DNA of 64,000 nt from Streptomyces sp. NBC_00335 (GCF_036127095.1 NZ_CP108006.1:3472001-3536000), one strand, 5' to 3'. Positions 34,102 through 43,153 are shown, counted from the first letter of the stretch. Made by a program: numbers and translations. Notes: generated by a model from the letters alone, not told the origin.

Positions 34102-35337
34102 ATGCCCCAGCAGAGCCCCCTCGACCTCCCCGAGGGCGACCCGTTCGGGCCGCACAACCTCCCCTACGGCGTGTTCTCCACCGCCACCGCCGGCGACGGG
34201 GAGGCGCGCCGCCGCATCGGTGTCCGCATCGGCGGACACGTGCTCGACGCCGGGGCGGCCGCGGCCGCGCTCGGATCCCCGTACGCCGGACTGCTCGGGC
34301 AGCCCTCGCTCAACCCGCTGCTCGCCGCGGGCCGCACCGCCTGGAAGGACGTGCGCCGCGCGCTGACCGCCTGGGTCACCGACCCCGGTCACCGGCCCTC
34401 CGTGGAGCCGCACCTGCTGCCGCTCGAAGACGTCACCCTGCACCTCCCGTACGAGGTCGCGGACTACGTCGACTTCTACGCGAGCGAGCACCACGCGACG
34501 AACGTGGGCAAGATCTTCCGGCCGGACGGGGACGCCCTGACCCCGAACTGGAAGCACCTGCCCATCGGTTACCACGGCCGCGCCGGGACCATCGTCGTGT
34601 CCGGGACCGACGTCGTACGCCCCTCCGGCCAGCGCAAGGCGCCCACCGACCCCGCGCCCGTCTTCGGCCCGTCCGTGAAGCTCGACATCGAGGCCGAGGT
34701 CGGCTTCGTCGTCGGCACCCCCTCGGAGCAGGGCCGTCCCGTGGCCCTCGGCGACTTCGAGGAGCACGTCTTCGGGCTGTTCCTGCTCAACGACTGGTCC
34801 GCGCGCGACATCCAGGCCTGGGAGTACGTCCCGCTCGGCCCCTTCCTCGGCAAGTCCTTCGCCACCTCCGTCTCCGCCTGGGTCACCCCGCTGGAGGCCC
34901 TGGACGCGGCCCGGGTCGCCCCGCCGGCCCGGGACTTCCCGCTCCTGCCCTACCTGGAGGACTCCGGCGCCGACCGCCCCGGCGGCTTCGACCTGCGCAT
35001 CACCGTCTCCATCAACGGTCAGGAGGTGGCGCAGCCGCCGTTCGCGTCGATGTACTGGACCGCCGCCCAGCAGCTCGCCCACATGACCGTCAACGGCGCC
35101 TCGCTGCGCACCGGCGACGTGTACGGCTCGGGCACCGTCAGCGGCCCGGAGACCGACCAGCGCGGCTCGCTGCTGGAGCTCACCTGGAACGGCCGCGACG
35201 CCATCGAGCTCGCCGACGGCAAGCGCACCTTCCTGGAGGACGGGGACACCGTCACCCTCACCGCGTGGGCGCCGGGCGCCGACGGCACCCGCGTGGGCCT
35301 CGGCGAGGTCACCGGCCGCATCGTGGGCACCCGCTAG
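34102..35337 (+). CDS. fahA: Fumarylacetoacetase
   Basis: The 411-aa hydrolase cleaves fumarylacetoacetate to fumarate and acetoacetate, the last step of tyrosine/homogentisate catabolism. Landmarks: DYVDFYASEHHATNVGKIFRP (metal Asp and catalytic His), LPIGYHGRAGTIVVSGT, DIEAEVGFVVG, LLNDWSARDIQAWEYVPLGPF and MYWTAAQQLAHMTVNG. ATG 34102 follows AAAGCGAGG. Genes for homogentisate dioxygenase or HppD are not in the window. A strong hairpin ends the transcript. Confidence 0.95.
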   Translation: MPQQSPLDLPEGDPFGPHNLPYGVFSTATAGDGEARRRIGVRIGGHVLDAGAAAAALGSPYAGLLGQPSLNPLLAAGRTAWKDVRRALTAWVTDPGHRPSVEPHLLPLEDVTLHLPYEVADYVDFYASEHHATNVGKIFRPDGDALTPNWKHLPIGYHGRAGTIVVSGTDVVRPSGQRKAPTDPAPVFGPSVKLDIEAEVGFVVGTPSEQGRPVALGDFEEHVFGLFLLNDWSARDIQAWEYVPLGPFLGKSFATSVSAWVTPLEALDAARVAPPARDFPLLPYLEDSGADRPGGFDLRITVSINGQEVAQPPFASMYWTAAQQLAHMTVNGASLRTGDVYGSGTVSGPETDQRGSLLELTWNGRDAIELADGKRTFLEDGDTVTLTAWAPGADGTRVGLGEVTGRIVGTR

Positions 35338-35360
35338 TCCACATCGCGGGACGAGCACCG

Positions 35361-35396
35361 ACGGCGGGGTGGCGGATCTTTCCGTCGCCCCGCCGT
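35361..35396 (+). terminator. Terminator of fumarylacetoacetase gene
   Basis: ACGGCGGGG pairs with CCCCGCCGT; inside, GGCGGA nearly pairs with TCCGTC around CTT-rich loop bases. 24 bp after the stop. Confidence 0.75.
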
Positions 35397-35487
35397 TCTC
35401 GCAGGTCGTAGCCCTACGCGGACACCCGCGGGTGGCGCAACACTGCCGCAACACCACCGGCCCGGCCCCCTCGGTATGTTCCGTGCC

Positions 35488-36258
35488 ATGCCAGCCGAAC
35501 GCACCCGCGAACACACCGTCCCGGTCGCCGCCGCGCGCCGCCGGCGGCTGCGCGCGGACCAGGCGCGACAGCTCGCCGACCTGCTGCGCCACCAGATCCT
35601 GGCGGGCGGCTACCCCACCGGCGTCCTCCCCCTGGAGGACACCCTCGCCGCCGACTACGGAGCCGGCCGCAACACCGTGCGCCAGGCCCTGGACCTGCTG
35701 CGCGGCGAGCAGCTCGTCGAGCGCCGCCCCGGCGTCGGCACCGTCATCGTCTGCGCCAAGTACCCGCACGGCCTCGACCGGCTCCAGGGCCTCGCCGAAA
35801 CCCTCCACGAACACGGCCGGGTCACCAACGAGGTCCGCACCGTCGGCCCCGTCCGCGCCCCGGCCCCCGTCGCCGGGCGGCTGCGCCTGCCCGAGCACTC
35901 CGACGTGCTCTACATCGAGCGGCTGCGCCGCCTGAACGGGCTGCCGCTCTCGCTCGACCTCACGTACGTCCCCCTGGACATCGGCGCGGACCTGATCGGC
36001 TGCGACCTGGAGAACACCGACGTCTTCCGGCTGCTGGAGTCCCTGACCGGGCAGCCGCTCGGCCACGCCGAGATCACCCTCGAAGCCGTCAACGCCGACG
36101 CGCACTCCGCCGCCGTCCTGCAGGCCCCGCGCGGGGCCGCCGTCCTGATGCTGGAGCGCCTCACCCACCTCGGCGACGGCCGGCCCGTGGACCTGGAGTT
36201 CATCCGCTTCCGCGGCGACCGGATCACCATGAGCGGCCTGCTGCACCGCGGCGCGTAA
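35488..36258 (+). CDS. GntR/HutC-family transcriptional regulator
   Basis: The 256-aa regulator has a winged helix (RQLADLLRHQILAGGYPTGVLPLEDTLAADYGAGRNTVRQALDLLRGEQLVERRPGVGT) and a C-terminal UTRA ligand domain (LYIERLRRLNGLPLSLDLTYVPLDIGADL, ending RPVDLEFIRFRGDRITM). ATG 35488 is chosen; ATG 35476 is in frame and TATGTT just before may be a -10 box. It heads a run with the ferredoxin, ABC transporter and flavoprotein, 40 bp away, and most likely controls that locus in response to the imported substrate. Confidence 0.9.
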   Translation: MPAERTREHTVPVAAARRRRLRADQARQLADLLRHQILAGGYPTGVLPLEDTLAADYGAGRNTVRQALDLLRGEQLVERRPGVGTVIVCAKYPHGLDRLQGLAETLHEHGRVTNEVRTVGPVRAPAPVAGRLRLPEHSDVLYIERLRRLNGLPLSLDLTYVPLDIGADLIGCDLENTDVFRLLESLTGQPLGHAEITLEAVNADAHSAAVLQAPRGAAVLMLERLTHLGDGRPVDLEFIRFRGDRITMSGLLHRGA

Positions 36259-36298
36259 GTCCTCGTAGCCCCCTCCTCCCCCCTTCCTGGAGACAGCC

Positions 36299-36526
36299 AT
36301 GCCTCTGGTCCCCCAGCGCGGCGACGTGCCCGTGACCATCGACGAGTCCCTGTGCATCGACGGCTGCACCCTCTGCGTCGACATGTGTCCGCTGGACTCG
36401 CTCGCGATCCGCGAGGACAACGGCAAGGCCTACATGCACGTGGACGAGTGCTGGTACTGCGGCCCGTGCGCCGCCCGCTGTCCCACCGGCGCGGTGACCG
36501 TCAACATGCCCTACCTGCTCCGGTGA
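36299..36526 (+). CDS. Two-cluster [4Fe-4S] ferredoxin, AprB-like
   Basis: A 75-aa protein with eight Cys at residues 19, 23, 26, 30 and 51, 54, 57, 61: C-x3-C-x2-C-x3-CP and C-x2-C-x2-C-x3-CP, predicted to bind two [4Fe-4S] clusters. The phrase DECWYCGPCAARCPTGAV recalls the beta subunit of adenylylsulfate reductase, which pairs with a flavoprotein; a matching flavoprotein is encoded at the end of this run. TCCTGGAGA precedes the ATG. Probable electron donor or acceptor for that enzyme. Confidence 0.88.
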   Translation: MPLVPQRGDVPVTIDESLCIDGCTLCVDMCPLDSLAIREDNGKAYMHVDECWYCGPCAARCPTGAVTVNMPYLLR

Positions 36527-36540
36527 AAGGTCCTCCCACG

Positions 36541-37932
36541 ATGCGTACGCGTACGAAAGCCCCGGCTCCGAGAGCCCTGGCTCCGAAAGCCCTCGCTCCC
36601 GTCCTCCTGCTGAGCCTTCCGCTGGCCACCGCGTGCGGTGGCGCCTCCGGCGCGGACGGGGGCTCCAAGACGGTCACCGTGACCGTCGGCTACCAGTCCA
36701 AGACCATCAACACCGTCACCGCAGGTACGCTCCTGCGCTCCCTCGGGTACTTCGAGCAGGAGCTCGCGGCGCGCGGCAAGAAGGACGGGGTCACCTACAA
36801 GGTCGACTGGCAGGACTACGCCACCGGCGCCCCGATCACCGCCCAGATGACCGCCGGGAAGATCGACATCGGCTCCATGGGCGATTTCCCCCTCCTCATC
36901 AACGCGGCGCGCGGCAAGGAACTGAAGCAGCCCACCCACCTCGTCTCCGTCACCGGCTACAACCTGCGCGGCGGCCTCAACACCGTGGTCACCGCGCCCG
37001 GTTCGAAGCTGGAGTCGCTGACGGACCTGCGGGGCAAGAAGGTGTCCACCTCGGTCGGTTCGGCCGCCGACGGGACGCTCGTACGGGCCCTGCAGCGCGC
37101 CGGAATCGATCCGGAGAAGGGCATCGAGAAGCTCAACCAGCAGCCCAGTGTGGGTGCTTCGGCCCTCCAGGCGGGCAGCGTCGACGCCCTGTCGCAGTTC
37201 GTGGCCTGGCCGGGCCAACTCGCCTTCGAGGGACGGGCCAAGGCCCTGTACGACGGGGCCGAGCTGAACCTGCCGACCTTCCACGGGGTCACCGTCCGTG
37301 AGAAGTTCGCGGCCGAACGCCCCGCCGTCCTGGACGACTTCCTGCGCGCCCAGCGCAAGGCGACCGAGTACCTGCGCACCCGGCCGGTGGCCGCCGCCGA
37401 GTCGGTGGCCAAGGAGACCGGGCTGCCGGCGGAGGTCGTGTACCTCTACAACGGGGCCAACGGCATCGCGACCTTCGACCCTGCCCTGCGTCCCGAGCTG
37501 CTGGCGGCGCTGAAGGAGGACGTGCCGGTCCTGAAGGCGGCCAAGCTGGTGGACTCCGTCGACGTCGACGCCTTCGTGGACCCGGAGCCGCTGAAGCGCG
37601 CGGCGGCGGGCACCCAGGAGTACGCGGCGGCCGCGCCGGCCCGCCCGGAGCTGTGGCTGAAGGAGGGCAACCGTACGCAGGCCTATCAGACTCCGGCGGC
37701 CCTGCTGAAGGCGCTCGCGGCGGCGGGGCCGGGCGGCGGCGTCCGGGCGGCCTACGTCCCCGACGCGGTGACGGGCACGCTCTGGTTCGCCGACAAGGCG
37801 GTCTGGGTGGCGGAGGGCTCCGAGCTGCGGGCGTTCGTCACCGTGGCGGGTGCGAAGGCGTACGTGGAGCAGCACGCGGGGGCCGGGGCGCGGATCGTTT
37901 CCTTCGCCGAAGCGGGAGCCCTCGCGTCATGA
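36541..37932 (+). CDS. ABC transporter substrate-binding lipoprotein (nitrate/sulfonate/taurine type)
   Basis: The 463-aa protein has a lipobox LATAC (Cys32) and a periplasmic-binding fold of the SsuA/NrtA/TauA class: TVGYQSKTINTVTAGTLLRSLGYFEQEL, ITAQMTAGKIDIGSMGDFPLLINA, LRGKKVSTSVGSAADGTLVRAL, GIEKLNQQPSVGASALQAGSVDALSQF. It is ~120 residues longer than SsuA; the extra C-terminal part (from ~residue 350) is Ala-rich and includes AAYVPDAVTGTLWFADKAVWV. Overlaps the permease by 4 bp. Substrate probably an anion such as a sulfonate, not proven. Confidence 0.88.
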   Translation: MRTRTKAPAPRALAPKALAPVLLLSLPLATACGGASGADGGSKTVTVTVGYQSKTINTVTAGTLLRSLGYFEQELAARGKKDGVTYKVDWQDYATGAPITAQMTAGKIDIGSMGDFPLLINAARGKELKQPTHLVSVTGYNLRGGLNTVVTAPGSKLESLTDLRGKKVSTSVGSAADGTLVRALQRAGIDPEKGIEKLNQQPSVGASALQAGSVDALSQFVAWPGQLAFEGRAKALYDGAELNLPTFHGVTVREKFAAERPAVLDDFLRAQRKATEYLRTRPVAAAESVAKETGLPAEVVYLYNGANGIATFDPALRPELLAALKEDVPVLKAAKLVDSVDVDAFVDPEPLKRAAAGTQEYAAAAPARPELWLKEGNRTQAYQTPAALLKALAAAGPGGGVRAAYVPDAVTGTLWFADKAVWVAEGSELRAFVTVAGAKAYVEQHAGAGARIVSFAEAGALAS

Positions 37933-38750
37933 CGGCCCGCCGCCGGCTCCTGCGGCTGGCTTCGCTCGCCGGTGCTCTGGTCGCCTGGCAGCTGCTGACC
38001 TCGCTGGACGTCAACCTGTGGCTGCGCTTCGAGCAGTTCCCGACGGTGGGTGAAGTGGCCTCGGCGTTCGCGGAACGGGCGACGATCGGTTCCTATTGGC
38101 AGGACCTCGGCTTCAGCCTGCGGCGCATCGTGACGGGCTTCGTGCTGGCGGCCCTCCTGGGGGTGGCGGCGGGCACGGCGATCGCCCGATCCCGGCTCGC
38201 GGCGGACCTGCTGGGCCCCGCCCTCGAAGTCCTGCGGCCGATACCGGCGATCGCGCTGGTCCCGGTGGCGATCCTGCTCTTCCCGTCCAACGAGCAGGGG
38301 ATCGTCTTCATCACCTGCGCGGCGGCCTTCTTCCCGGTCCTCGTCTCCACGCGGCACGCGGTGTCCGCGCTGGCTCCGGTCTGGGAGGAGGCCGTCCTGA
38401 CGATGGGCGGCGGCCGGGCCCGGCTCCTCTTCTCCGTGGTCCTGCCGGGGGCCCTCCCGGGCATCTTCGGCGGGCTCTCGGTCGGGATCGGGGTGTCCTG
38501 GATCTGCGTGATCTCTGCCGAGATGATCTCGGGTGAGTACGGGGTCGGGTACCGGACCTGGCAGGACTACACCGTCGTGGACTACCCCGGGGTCTTCGTC
38601 GGCATGGCCACGATCGGTGCGCTGGGCTGGCTCACCTCGACGGCGGTCGAGCGGACGGGCCGGCATCTGACGCGGTGGCTGCCGTCCCGGGCGGCGCCTG
38701 GGCGGCGGGCGGGGGCTGCGGCTAGCGGGTCTGCTCGGCTGGGCACGTGA
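37929..38750 (+). CDS. ABC transporter permease (SsuC/TauC type)
   Basis: A 273-aa integral membrane protein. It has six membrane segments with the coupling motif region VWEEAVLTMGGGRARLLFSVVLPGALPGIFGGLSVGIG (EAA loop), typical of nitrate/sulfonate/taurine importers. The C-terminal 40 residues are Arg/Ala-rich. ATGA overlap with the binding protein. It is separated from the ATPase gene by 696 bp of repeats, an unusual interruption of an ABC operon. Confidence 0.9.
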   Translation: MTARRRLLRLASLAGALVAWQLLTSLDVNLWLRFEQFPTVGEVASAFAERATIGSYWQDLGFSLRRIVTGFVLAALLGVAAGTAIARSRLAADLLGPALEVLRPIPAIALVPVAILLFPSNEQGIVFITCAAAFFPVLVSTRHAVSALAPVWEEAVLTMGGGRARLLFSVVLPGALPGIFGGLSVGIGVSWICVISAEMISGEYGVGYRTWQDYTVVDYPGVFVGMATIGALGWLTSTAVERTGRHLTRWLPSRAAPGRRAGAAASGSARLGT

Positions 38751-38779
38751 GGCCCTGCGGGCCTCCGGGGGCGGTCGTC

Positions 38780-38842
38780 TGGTGCGGCGCCGTTGCCGGG
38801 GACCGGTCCCCGGACCCCTGCGCCTCAAACGCCGGCGGGGCT
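38780..38842 (-). repeat. Tail repeat of copy B with GCGTTTGAGG motif (minus orientation)
   Basis: Reverse complement of the 33086-33148 and 43328-43391 tails. Contains CCTCAAACGCC (38822-38832) and the hairpin CCGGGGA-CC-GGTCCCCGG, here a perfect palindrome. Confidence 0.75.
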
Positions 38843-38887
38843 GGGGTTTGCCTGGGTCCGGCCCGGCTGCGGACGGGGGCCGGTGCC

Positions 38888-39016
38888 GGGGGCGGGGTGG
38901 GGTGTCGGCCTGGACTGCATGATTTAGGCGCCCTCTGTTCCGCTTTGACAGGGTTCGGGCTGTACCTGCGCCACAAATCACGCTCTACGTCCAGGCCGAC
39001 ACCCCACCCCGCCCCC
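38888..39016 (-). repeat. Hairpin element copy B (129 bp, minus orientation)
   Basis: Perfect 28-bp arms at 38888-38915 and 38989-39016, identical to those of copy C. The inner ATGATTTAGGCGC and GCGCCACAAATCACG are shared; the centre differs. Inverted relative to copies A and C. It lies inside the ABC gene run, between permease and ATPase. Confidence 0.88.
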
Positions 39017-39099
39017 GTCCCCGACCCCGGGCCGCCACCAGCCGCCCCCGACCGGGCGAATATTTCAGCCCGGCCGCCTTATCCAGCCCGGGCCGCGCC

Positions 39100-39341
39100 A
39101 ATCCAGCCGTCCGGCGTTTGAGGACCGGGGTCTGGGGCGGAGCCCCAGGGGTCCGGGCACAGCCCGGGGCCCCTTCCCGGGCGGAGCCCGGGGGCATCTC
39201 CAGCCCCGCCGGCGTTTGAGGCGCGGGTCCGGGCTGGCCCGGGGAACGGTGGAAGGGCGGGTAGGGGACTTCGCCCCGCGCAGCGGCACCCGCGCAGCCG
39301 GGGCAGGGGCCTTGGCCCGCGCAGCGGCACCCGCGCAGCCC
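39100..39341. repeat. Cluster of GGCGTTTGAGG units and a 26-bp tandem repeat
   Basis: GGCGTTTGAGG occurs at 39113 and 39211, each followed by G/C hairpins such as CTGGGGC-GGA-GCCCCAG. At ~39275-39300 and ~39316-39341 the phrase CGCGCAGCGGCACCCGCGCAG is present twice. This is the rest of the 696-bp gap; no gene is seen in it, and no clear promoter for the ATPase gene was recognised. Confidence 0.65.
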
Positions 39342-39446
39342 GGCCGCACGCGCCGGGCCCGGGCCCCCGATGTCAGATCCGGATCCAGGACCCCGCGCCG
39401 GGGGGACCAGAGCACTCACATACCGCCACAGCCATAGGAAGGGACC

Positions 39447-40187
39447 ATGGTCACAAATACCCTCGCCCCCGCCCCACCCACCGGCGCCGCCCTCCACCTC
39501 AAGGACGTCCGTCTCGGTCGCCCCGCCTCCGCCCCGCTCCTCGACGGTCTCGACCTGTCCGTCGCCCCCGGCGAGATCCTCACCGTCGTCGGCCCCTCGG
39601 GCTGTGGGAAGTCCACCCTGCTCCGTACCCTCGCCGGGCTCCTGCCCCCGCTCGCCGGCACCGTTACCCAGGACGGCACCCCGGTCACGGGCCCGCACGC
39701 CGACCGGGCCCTGGTGTTCCAGGACGACGCCCTCCTCCCCTGGCGCACGGTCCGTGCCAACGTCGAACTGCCCCTCGCCATCCGCAAGACGCCCCGGCCC
39801 GACCGCCGCCGCATCGCCACGGACTGGCTGACCCGCGTCGGCCTCGCCGAGCACGCGCACAAGCATCCGCACCAGCTCAGCGGCGGCCAGCGCCAGCGCG
39901 TCCAGCTGGCCCGGGCCCTCGCGGCCGCGCCGCGGGCCGTTCTCATGGACGAACCGTTCGGCGCGCTCGACGCCCAGACCCGCGCCGGGATGCAGGACCT
40001 GCTCGTGTCCGTCCTCGCCGGCAGCGGCGCCACCGTCGTCTTCGTCACCCACGACGTGGACGAGGCCCTGCACCTCGGCGACCGCGTCGCGCTCCTCGCC
40101 TCCGGCGAGCTGATCGACGTACCGCACCCCCGTTCGCGGACCGCGGACCGTTCCGCGCTCCGCCGCCGCATCCTCGACTCCCTCTGA
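39447..40187 (+). CDS. ABC transporter ATP-binding protein (SsuB/TauB type)
   Basis: A 246-aa ATPase: Walker A VGPSGCGKSTLL, Q-loop VFQDDALLPWRTV, signature LSGGQRQRVQLARAL, Walker B AVLMDEPFGALDAQTR and H-loop VTHDVDEALHLGD. The PFGALD and Q-loop wording place it in the nitrate/sulfonate/taurine subfamily, as for the permease and binding protein. Followed at 10 bp by the flavoprotein gene. Confidence 0.93.
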   Translation: MVTNTLAPAPPTGAALHLKDVRLGRPASAPLLDGLDLSVAPGEILTVVGPSGCGKSTLLRTLAGLLPPLAGTVTQDGTPVTGPHADRALVFQDDALLPWRTVRANVELPLAIRKTPRPDRRRIATDWLTRVGLAEHAHKHPHQLSGGQRQRVQLARALAAAPRAVLMDEPFGALDAQTRAGMQDLLVSVLAGSGATVVFVTHDVDEALHLGDRVALLASGELIDVPHPRSRTADRSALRRRILDSL

Positions 40188-40197
40188 AAGGCCCCCC

Positions 40198-42867
40198 ATG
40201 GACATCCCCGCGATCGCCGACGCCGAGGAACTGACCTGCGACGTCCTCGTCATCGGCGGCGGCACCGCCGGCACGATGGCGGCGCTGACCGCCGCCGAGG
40301 CCGGCGCGCGGGTGCTGCTCCTGGAGAAGGCGCACGTACGGCACTCCGGCGCCCTCGCCATGGGCATGGACGGGGTCAACAACGCCGTCATCCCGGGCCG
40401 CGCCGAGCCCGACGACTACGTCGCCGAGATCACCCGCGCCAACGACGGCATCGTCGACCAGTCCACGGTCCGCCAGACGGCGACCCGCGGGTTCGGCATG
40501 GTCCAGCGCCTGGAGTCGTACGGGGTGAAGTTCGAGAAGGACGAGCACGGCGAGTACGCCGTCCGCCAGGTGCACCGCTCCGGCTCGTACGTGCTGCCCA
40601 TGCCGGAGGGCAAGGACGTCAAGAAGGTCCTCTACCGGCAGCTGCGCCGCCGCGAGATGCGCGAGCTGATCCGGATCGAGAACCGGGTCATGCCGGTCCG
40701 CGTCCTGACCTCCCCCGAGGACGGCCGGGCGATCGGCGCGGCCGCCTTCAACACCCGTACCGGCGCCTTCGTCACCGTGCGGGCGGGGGCCGTGATCCTG
40801 GCGACGGGGCCGTGCGGACGGCTCGGGCTCCCGGCCTCCGGATACCTCTACGGGACGTACGAGAACCCCACCAACGCCGGTGACGGCTACGCGATGGCGT
40901 ACCACGCGGGCGCCGCGCTCACCGGCATCGAGTGCTTCCAGATCAACCCGCTGATCAAGGACTACAACGGCCCGGCGTGCGCGTACGTCGCGAACCCCTT
41001 CGGCGGCTACCAGGTCAACCGGCACGGCGAGCGGTTCGTCGACTCCGACTACTGGTCGGGGCAGATGATGTCGGAGTTCGCCGCCGAACTCGCCTCCGAC
41101 CGGGGCCCGGTGTACCTCAAGCTGAGCCACCTCCCCGAGGAGACCGTCGCCGCCGTCGAATCGATCCTGCACACCACCGAGCGGCCCACGCGCGGCACCT
41201 TCCACGCGAACCGGGGCCACGACTACCGCACGCACGACATCGAGATGCACATCTCGGAGATCGGCCTGTGCGGCGGCCACTCGGCCTCCGGCGTACGCGT
41301 CGACGACCACGCCCGCACCACCGTGCCCCGGCTGTACGCGGCCGGGGACCTGGCCTCCGTACCGCACAACTACATGATCGGCGCCTTCGTCTTCGGCGAC
41401 CTGGCGGGGGCGGACGCCGCCCAATACCAGCCGTACGACGGGGACTTGCCAGCCGACCAGCTCGCGGCCGCCCACGAACTGATCTACCGCCCCCTCCTCC
41501 ACCCGGACGGCCCGCCGCAGCCGCAGGTCGAGTACAAGCTGCGCCGGTTCGTGAACGACTACGTGGCCCCGCCCAAGACCGGTGCCAAGCTGTCCCTCGC
41601 CGTGGAGGCCTTCACCCGGATGGAGCGGGAGATCGGCGAAATGGGCGCCACGACCCCGCACGAGCTGATGCGCTGCGCGGAGGTCTCCTTCATCCGGGAC
41701 TGCGCGGAGATGGCGGCGCGGGCCTCGCTCGCCCGTACGGAGTCCCGCTGGGGGCTGTACCACGAACGCCTCGACCACCCCGAGCGCGATGACGCGGGCT
41801 GGCTGCACCACCTGGACCTGCGCAAGTCCCCGTCCGGGGCGATGGAGTTCACGGCGCGCCCGGTCGACCCCTACCTGGTCCCGGTCGCCGAGTTCACCCC
41901 GCCGGGCGGGCCCTCCCGGCACCTGGGCGAGGTCGAACTGGTCGGCGTGGCCCTGGCCGGAGGCCCGGCGGCGGCCCCCGCCCCGGCCGGCCGGGACACC
42001 GGATCCGCGCCCGGCTCGCCCCGGATCCTGGAGCTCCTCTCCCTCGCGGAGGAAACCCCGGACCTCCCCGCCCTCCTCCCCTACCTGGACGACCCCGACC
42101 CGGCGGTCCGCGCCACGGCGGTGGCGGTGCTCGGCGAAACCGTCCCGGCGGGCGCCGGTCCCGCCCTCGGGGCACGGCTCGCCGACCCCGACCCGGCGGT
42201 CCGCGCGGCCGCGGCGGCCGCGCTGCGCGAACTGCTGGAGGTGCTCGAACCCGACCCCGCCCTGGCCGCGGCCCTCCGGGCGGGCCTCGCGGTGCCGGAT
42301 CCCGCCGTCCGGTCGGCGGCGCTCGAAGCCCTACGGGTCCTGCGGCTCGGGGAGCCCGGCCTCTACGAGCGGTCCCTGCGGGACGCCGACGTGGACGTCC
42401 GGATCCAGGCGGTACGGGCGCTGGTCTCGGTGGACGCGGTGGCCCCCCTGACTCCGGCCGCCGGGGACTCCTCCCGGGAGGTCCGCGTCGCCGTGGCCAA
42501 GGCCCTGGGCACCCTGCGCGCCGGCTCCGCGCTGACCCCGCTCCTGTCGGACCCCGACCCACTGGTCCGGGCGGCGGCCCTGACCTCGGTCGCCTCCACC
42601 GGCGGCCACACGGCGAGTGCGGTCGCCTCCCTCTCCGACCCCGCGTGGCAAGTCCGCGCGGGGGCTGCCGCCGGCCTGTCCTCGTCCCCTCCCTCCCTTG
42701 CGGTGCCGCCCCTGTCCCTAGCCCTGTCCGACCCGAACGCGGACGTCCGCAAGGCGGCGGTCCTCTCCCTACGCACCCACCGCCCGGACCCCTCCGCGGT
42801 GGCGGCCCTGTCCACGGCCGCCTCCGACCCCGACGCGGACGTCCGCGCGTACGCCACCCGCCCCTAG
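40198..42867 (+). CDS. Fumarate-reductase/AprA-type flavoprotein fused to C-terminal HEAT repeats
   Basis: The 889-aa protein combines two parts. Residues ~14-580 are an FAD-dependent oxidoreductase of the succinate dehydrogenase/fumarate reductase/APS reductase A class: dinucleotide motif VLVIGGGTAG, LLLEKAHVRHSGALAMGMDGVN, ILATGPCGRLG, and C-terminal AAGDLASVPHNYMIGAFVFGDLAG. Residues ~610-889 are about nine short PBS-lyase-type HEAT repeats with DPDPAVRAAA phrasing. HEAT arrays bind proteins; fusion to this flavoprotein is unusual. Linkage to an AprB-like ferredoxin and ABC importer suggests redox conversion of an imported compound. Overall substrate unknown. Confidence 0.85.
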   Translation: MDIPAIADAEELTCDVLVIGGGTAGTMAALTAAEAGARVLLLEKAHVRHSGALAMGMDGVNNAVIPGRAEPDDYVAEITRANDGIVDQSTVRQTATRGFGMVQRLESYGVKFEKDEHGEYAVRQVHRSGSYVLPMPEGKDVKKVLYRQLRRREMRELIRIENRVMPVRVLTSPEDGRAIGAAAFNTRTGAFVTVRAGAVILATGPCGRLGLPASGYLYGTYENPTNAGDGYAMAYHAGAALTGIECFQINPLIKDYNGPACAYVANPFGGYQVNRHGERFVDSDYWSGQMMSEFAAELASDRGPVYLKLSHLPEETVAAVESILHTTERPTRGTFHANRGHDYRTHDIEMHISEIGLCGGHSASGVRVDDHARTTVPRLYAAGDLASVPHNYMIGAFVFGDLAGADAAQYQPYDGDLPADQLAAAHELIYRPLLHPDGPPQPQVEYKLRRFVNDYVAPPKTGAKLSLAVEAFTRMEREIGEMGATTPHELMRCAEVSFIRDCAEMAARASLARTESRWGLYHERLDHPERDDAGWLHHLDLRKSPSGAMEFTARPVDPYLVPVAEFTPPGGPSRHLGEVELVGVALAGGPAAAPAPAGRDTGSAPGSPRILELLSLAEETPDLPALLPYLDDPDPAVRATAVAVLGETVPAGAGPALGARLADPDPAVRAAAAAALRELLEVLEPDPALAAALRAGLAVPDPAVRSAALEALRVLRLGEPGLYERSLRDADVDVRIQAVRALVSVDAVAPLTPAAGDSSREVRVAVAKALGTLRAGSALTPLLSDPDPLVRAAALTSVASTGGHTASAVASLSDPAWQVRAGAAAGLSSSPPSLAVPPLSLALSDPNADVRKAAVLSLRTHRPDPSAVAALSTAASDPDADVRAYATRP

Positions 42868-42959
42868 CCTCCGGCCCCACCCGCAGCCCCGGCCACGGCT
42901 GCACCGCTACGCGGGCCGAAGTTCCCCGACCCGCCCTTCCACCGTTCCCAGGGCCGGCC

Positions 42960-43075
42960 CTGCCCCGGTCCTCAAACGCCGGACGGGCTACAAGCGGGGC
43001 CCCGGGCTGCGCCCGGACCCCCTGGGGCTCCGCCCCAGACCCCGCGCCTCAAACGCCGGCGAGGCTGAATTGGGC
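42960..43075 (-). repeat. GGCGTTTGAGG-type repeats downstream of the flavoprotein gene
   Basis: CCTCAAACGCC occurs at 42970 and 43047 on the plus strand, i.e. minus-oriented units. Between them a G/C hairpin (CTGGGGC-TCC-GCCCCAG) lies, matching that at ~39130. Together with copy C this fills the 611-bp gap 42868-43478; no gene is seen there. Confidence 0.7.
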
Positions 43076-43153
43076 AGGCCGGGCTGGTTAAGGCGGCCAG
43101 GCTGAAACATTCGCCCGGCCGGGGTCGGCAGGGTGCGGCCCGGGGTCGGGGAC

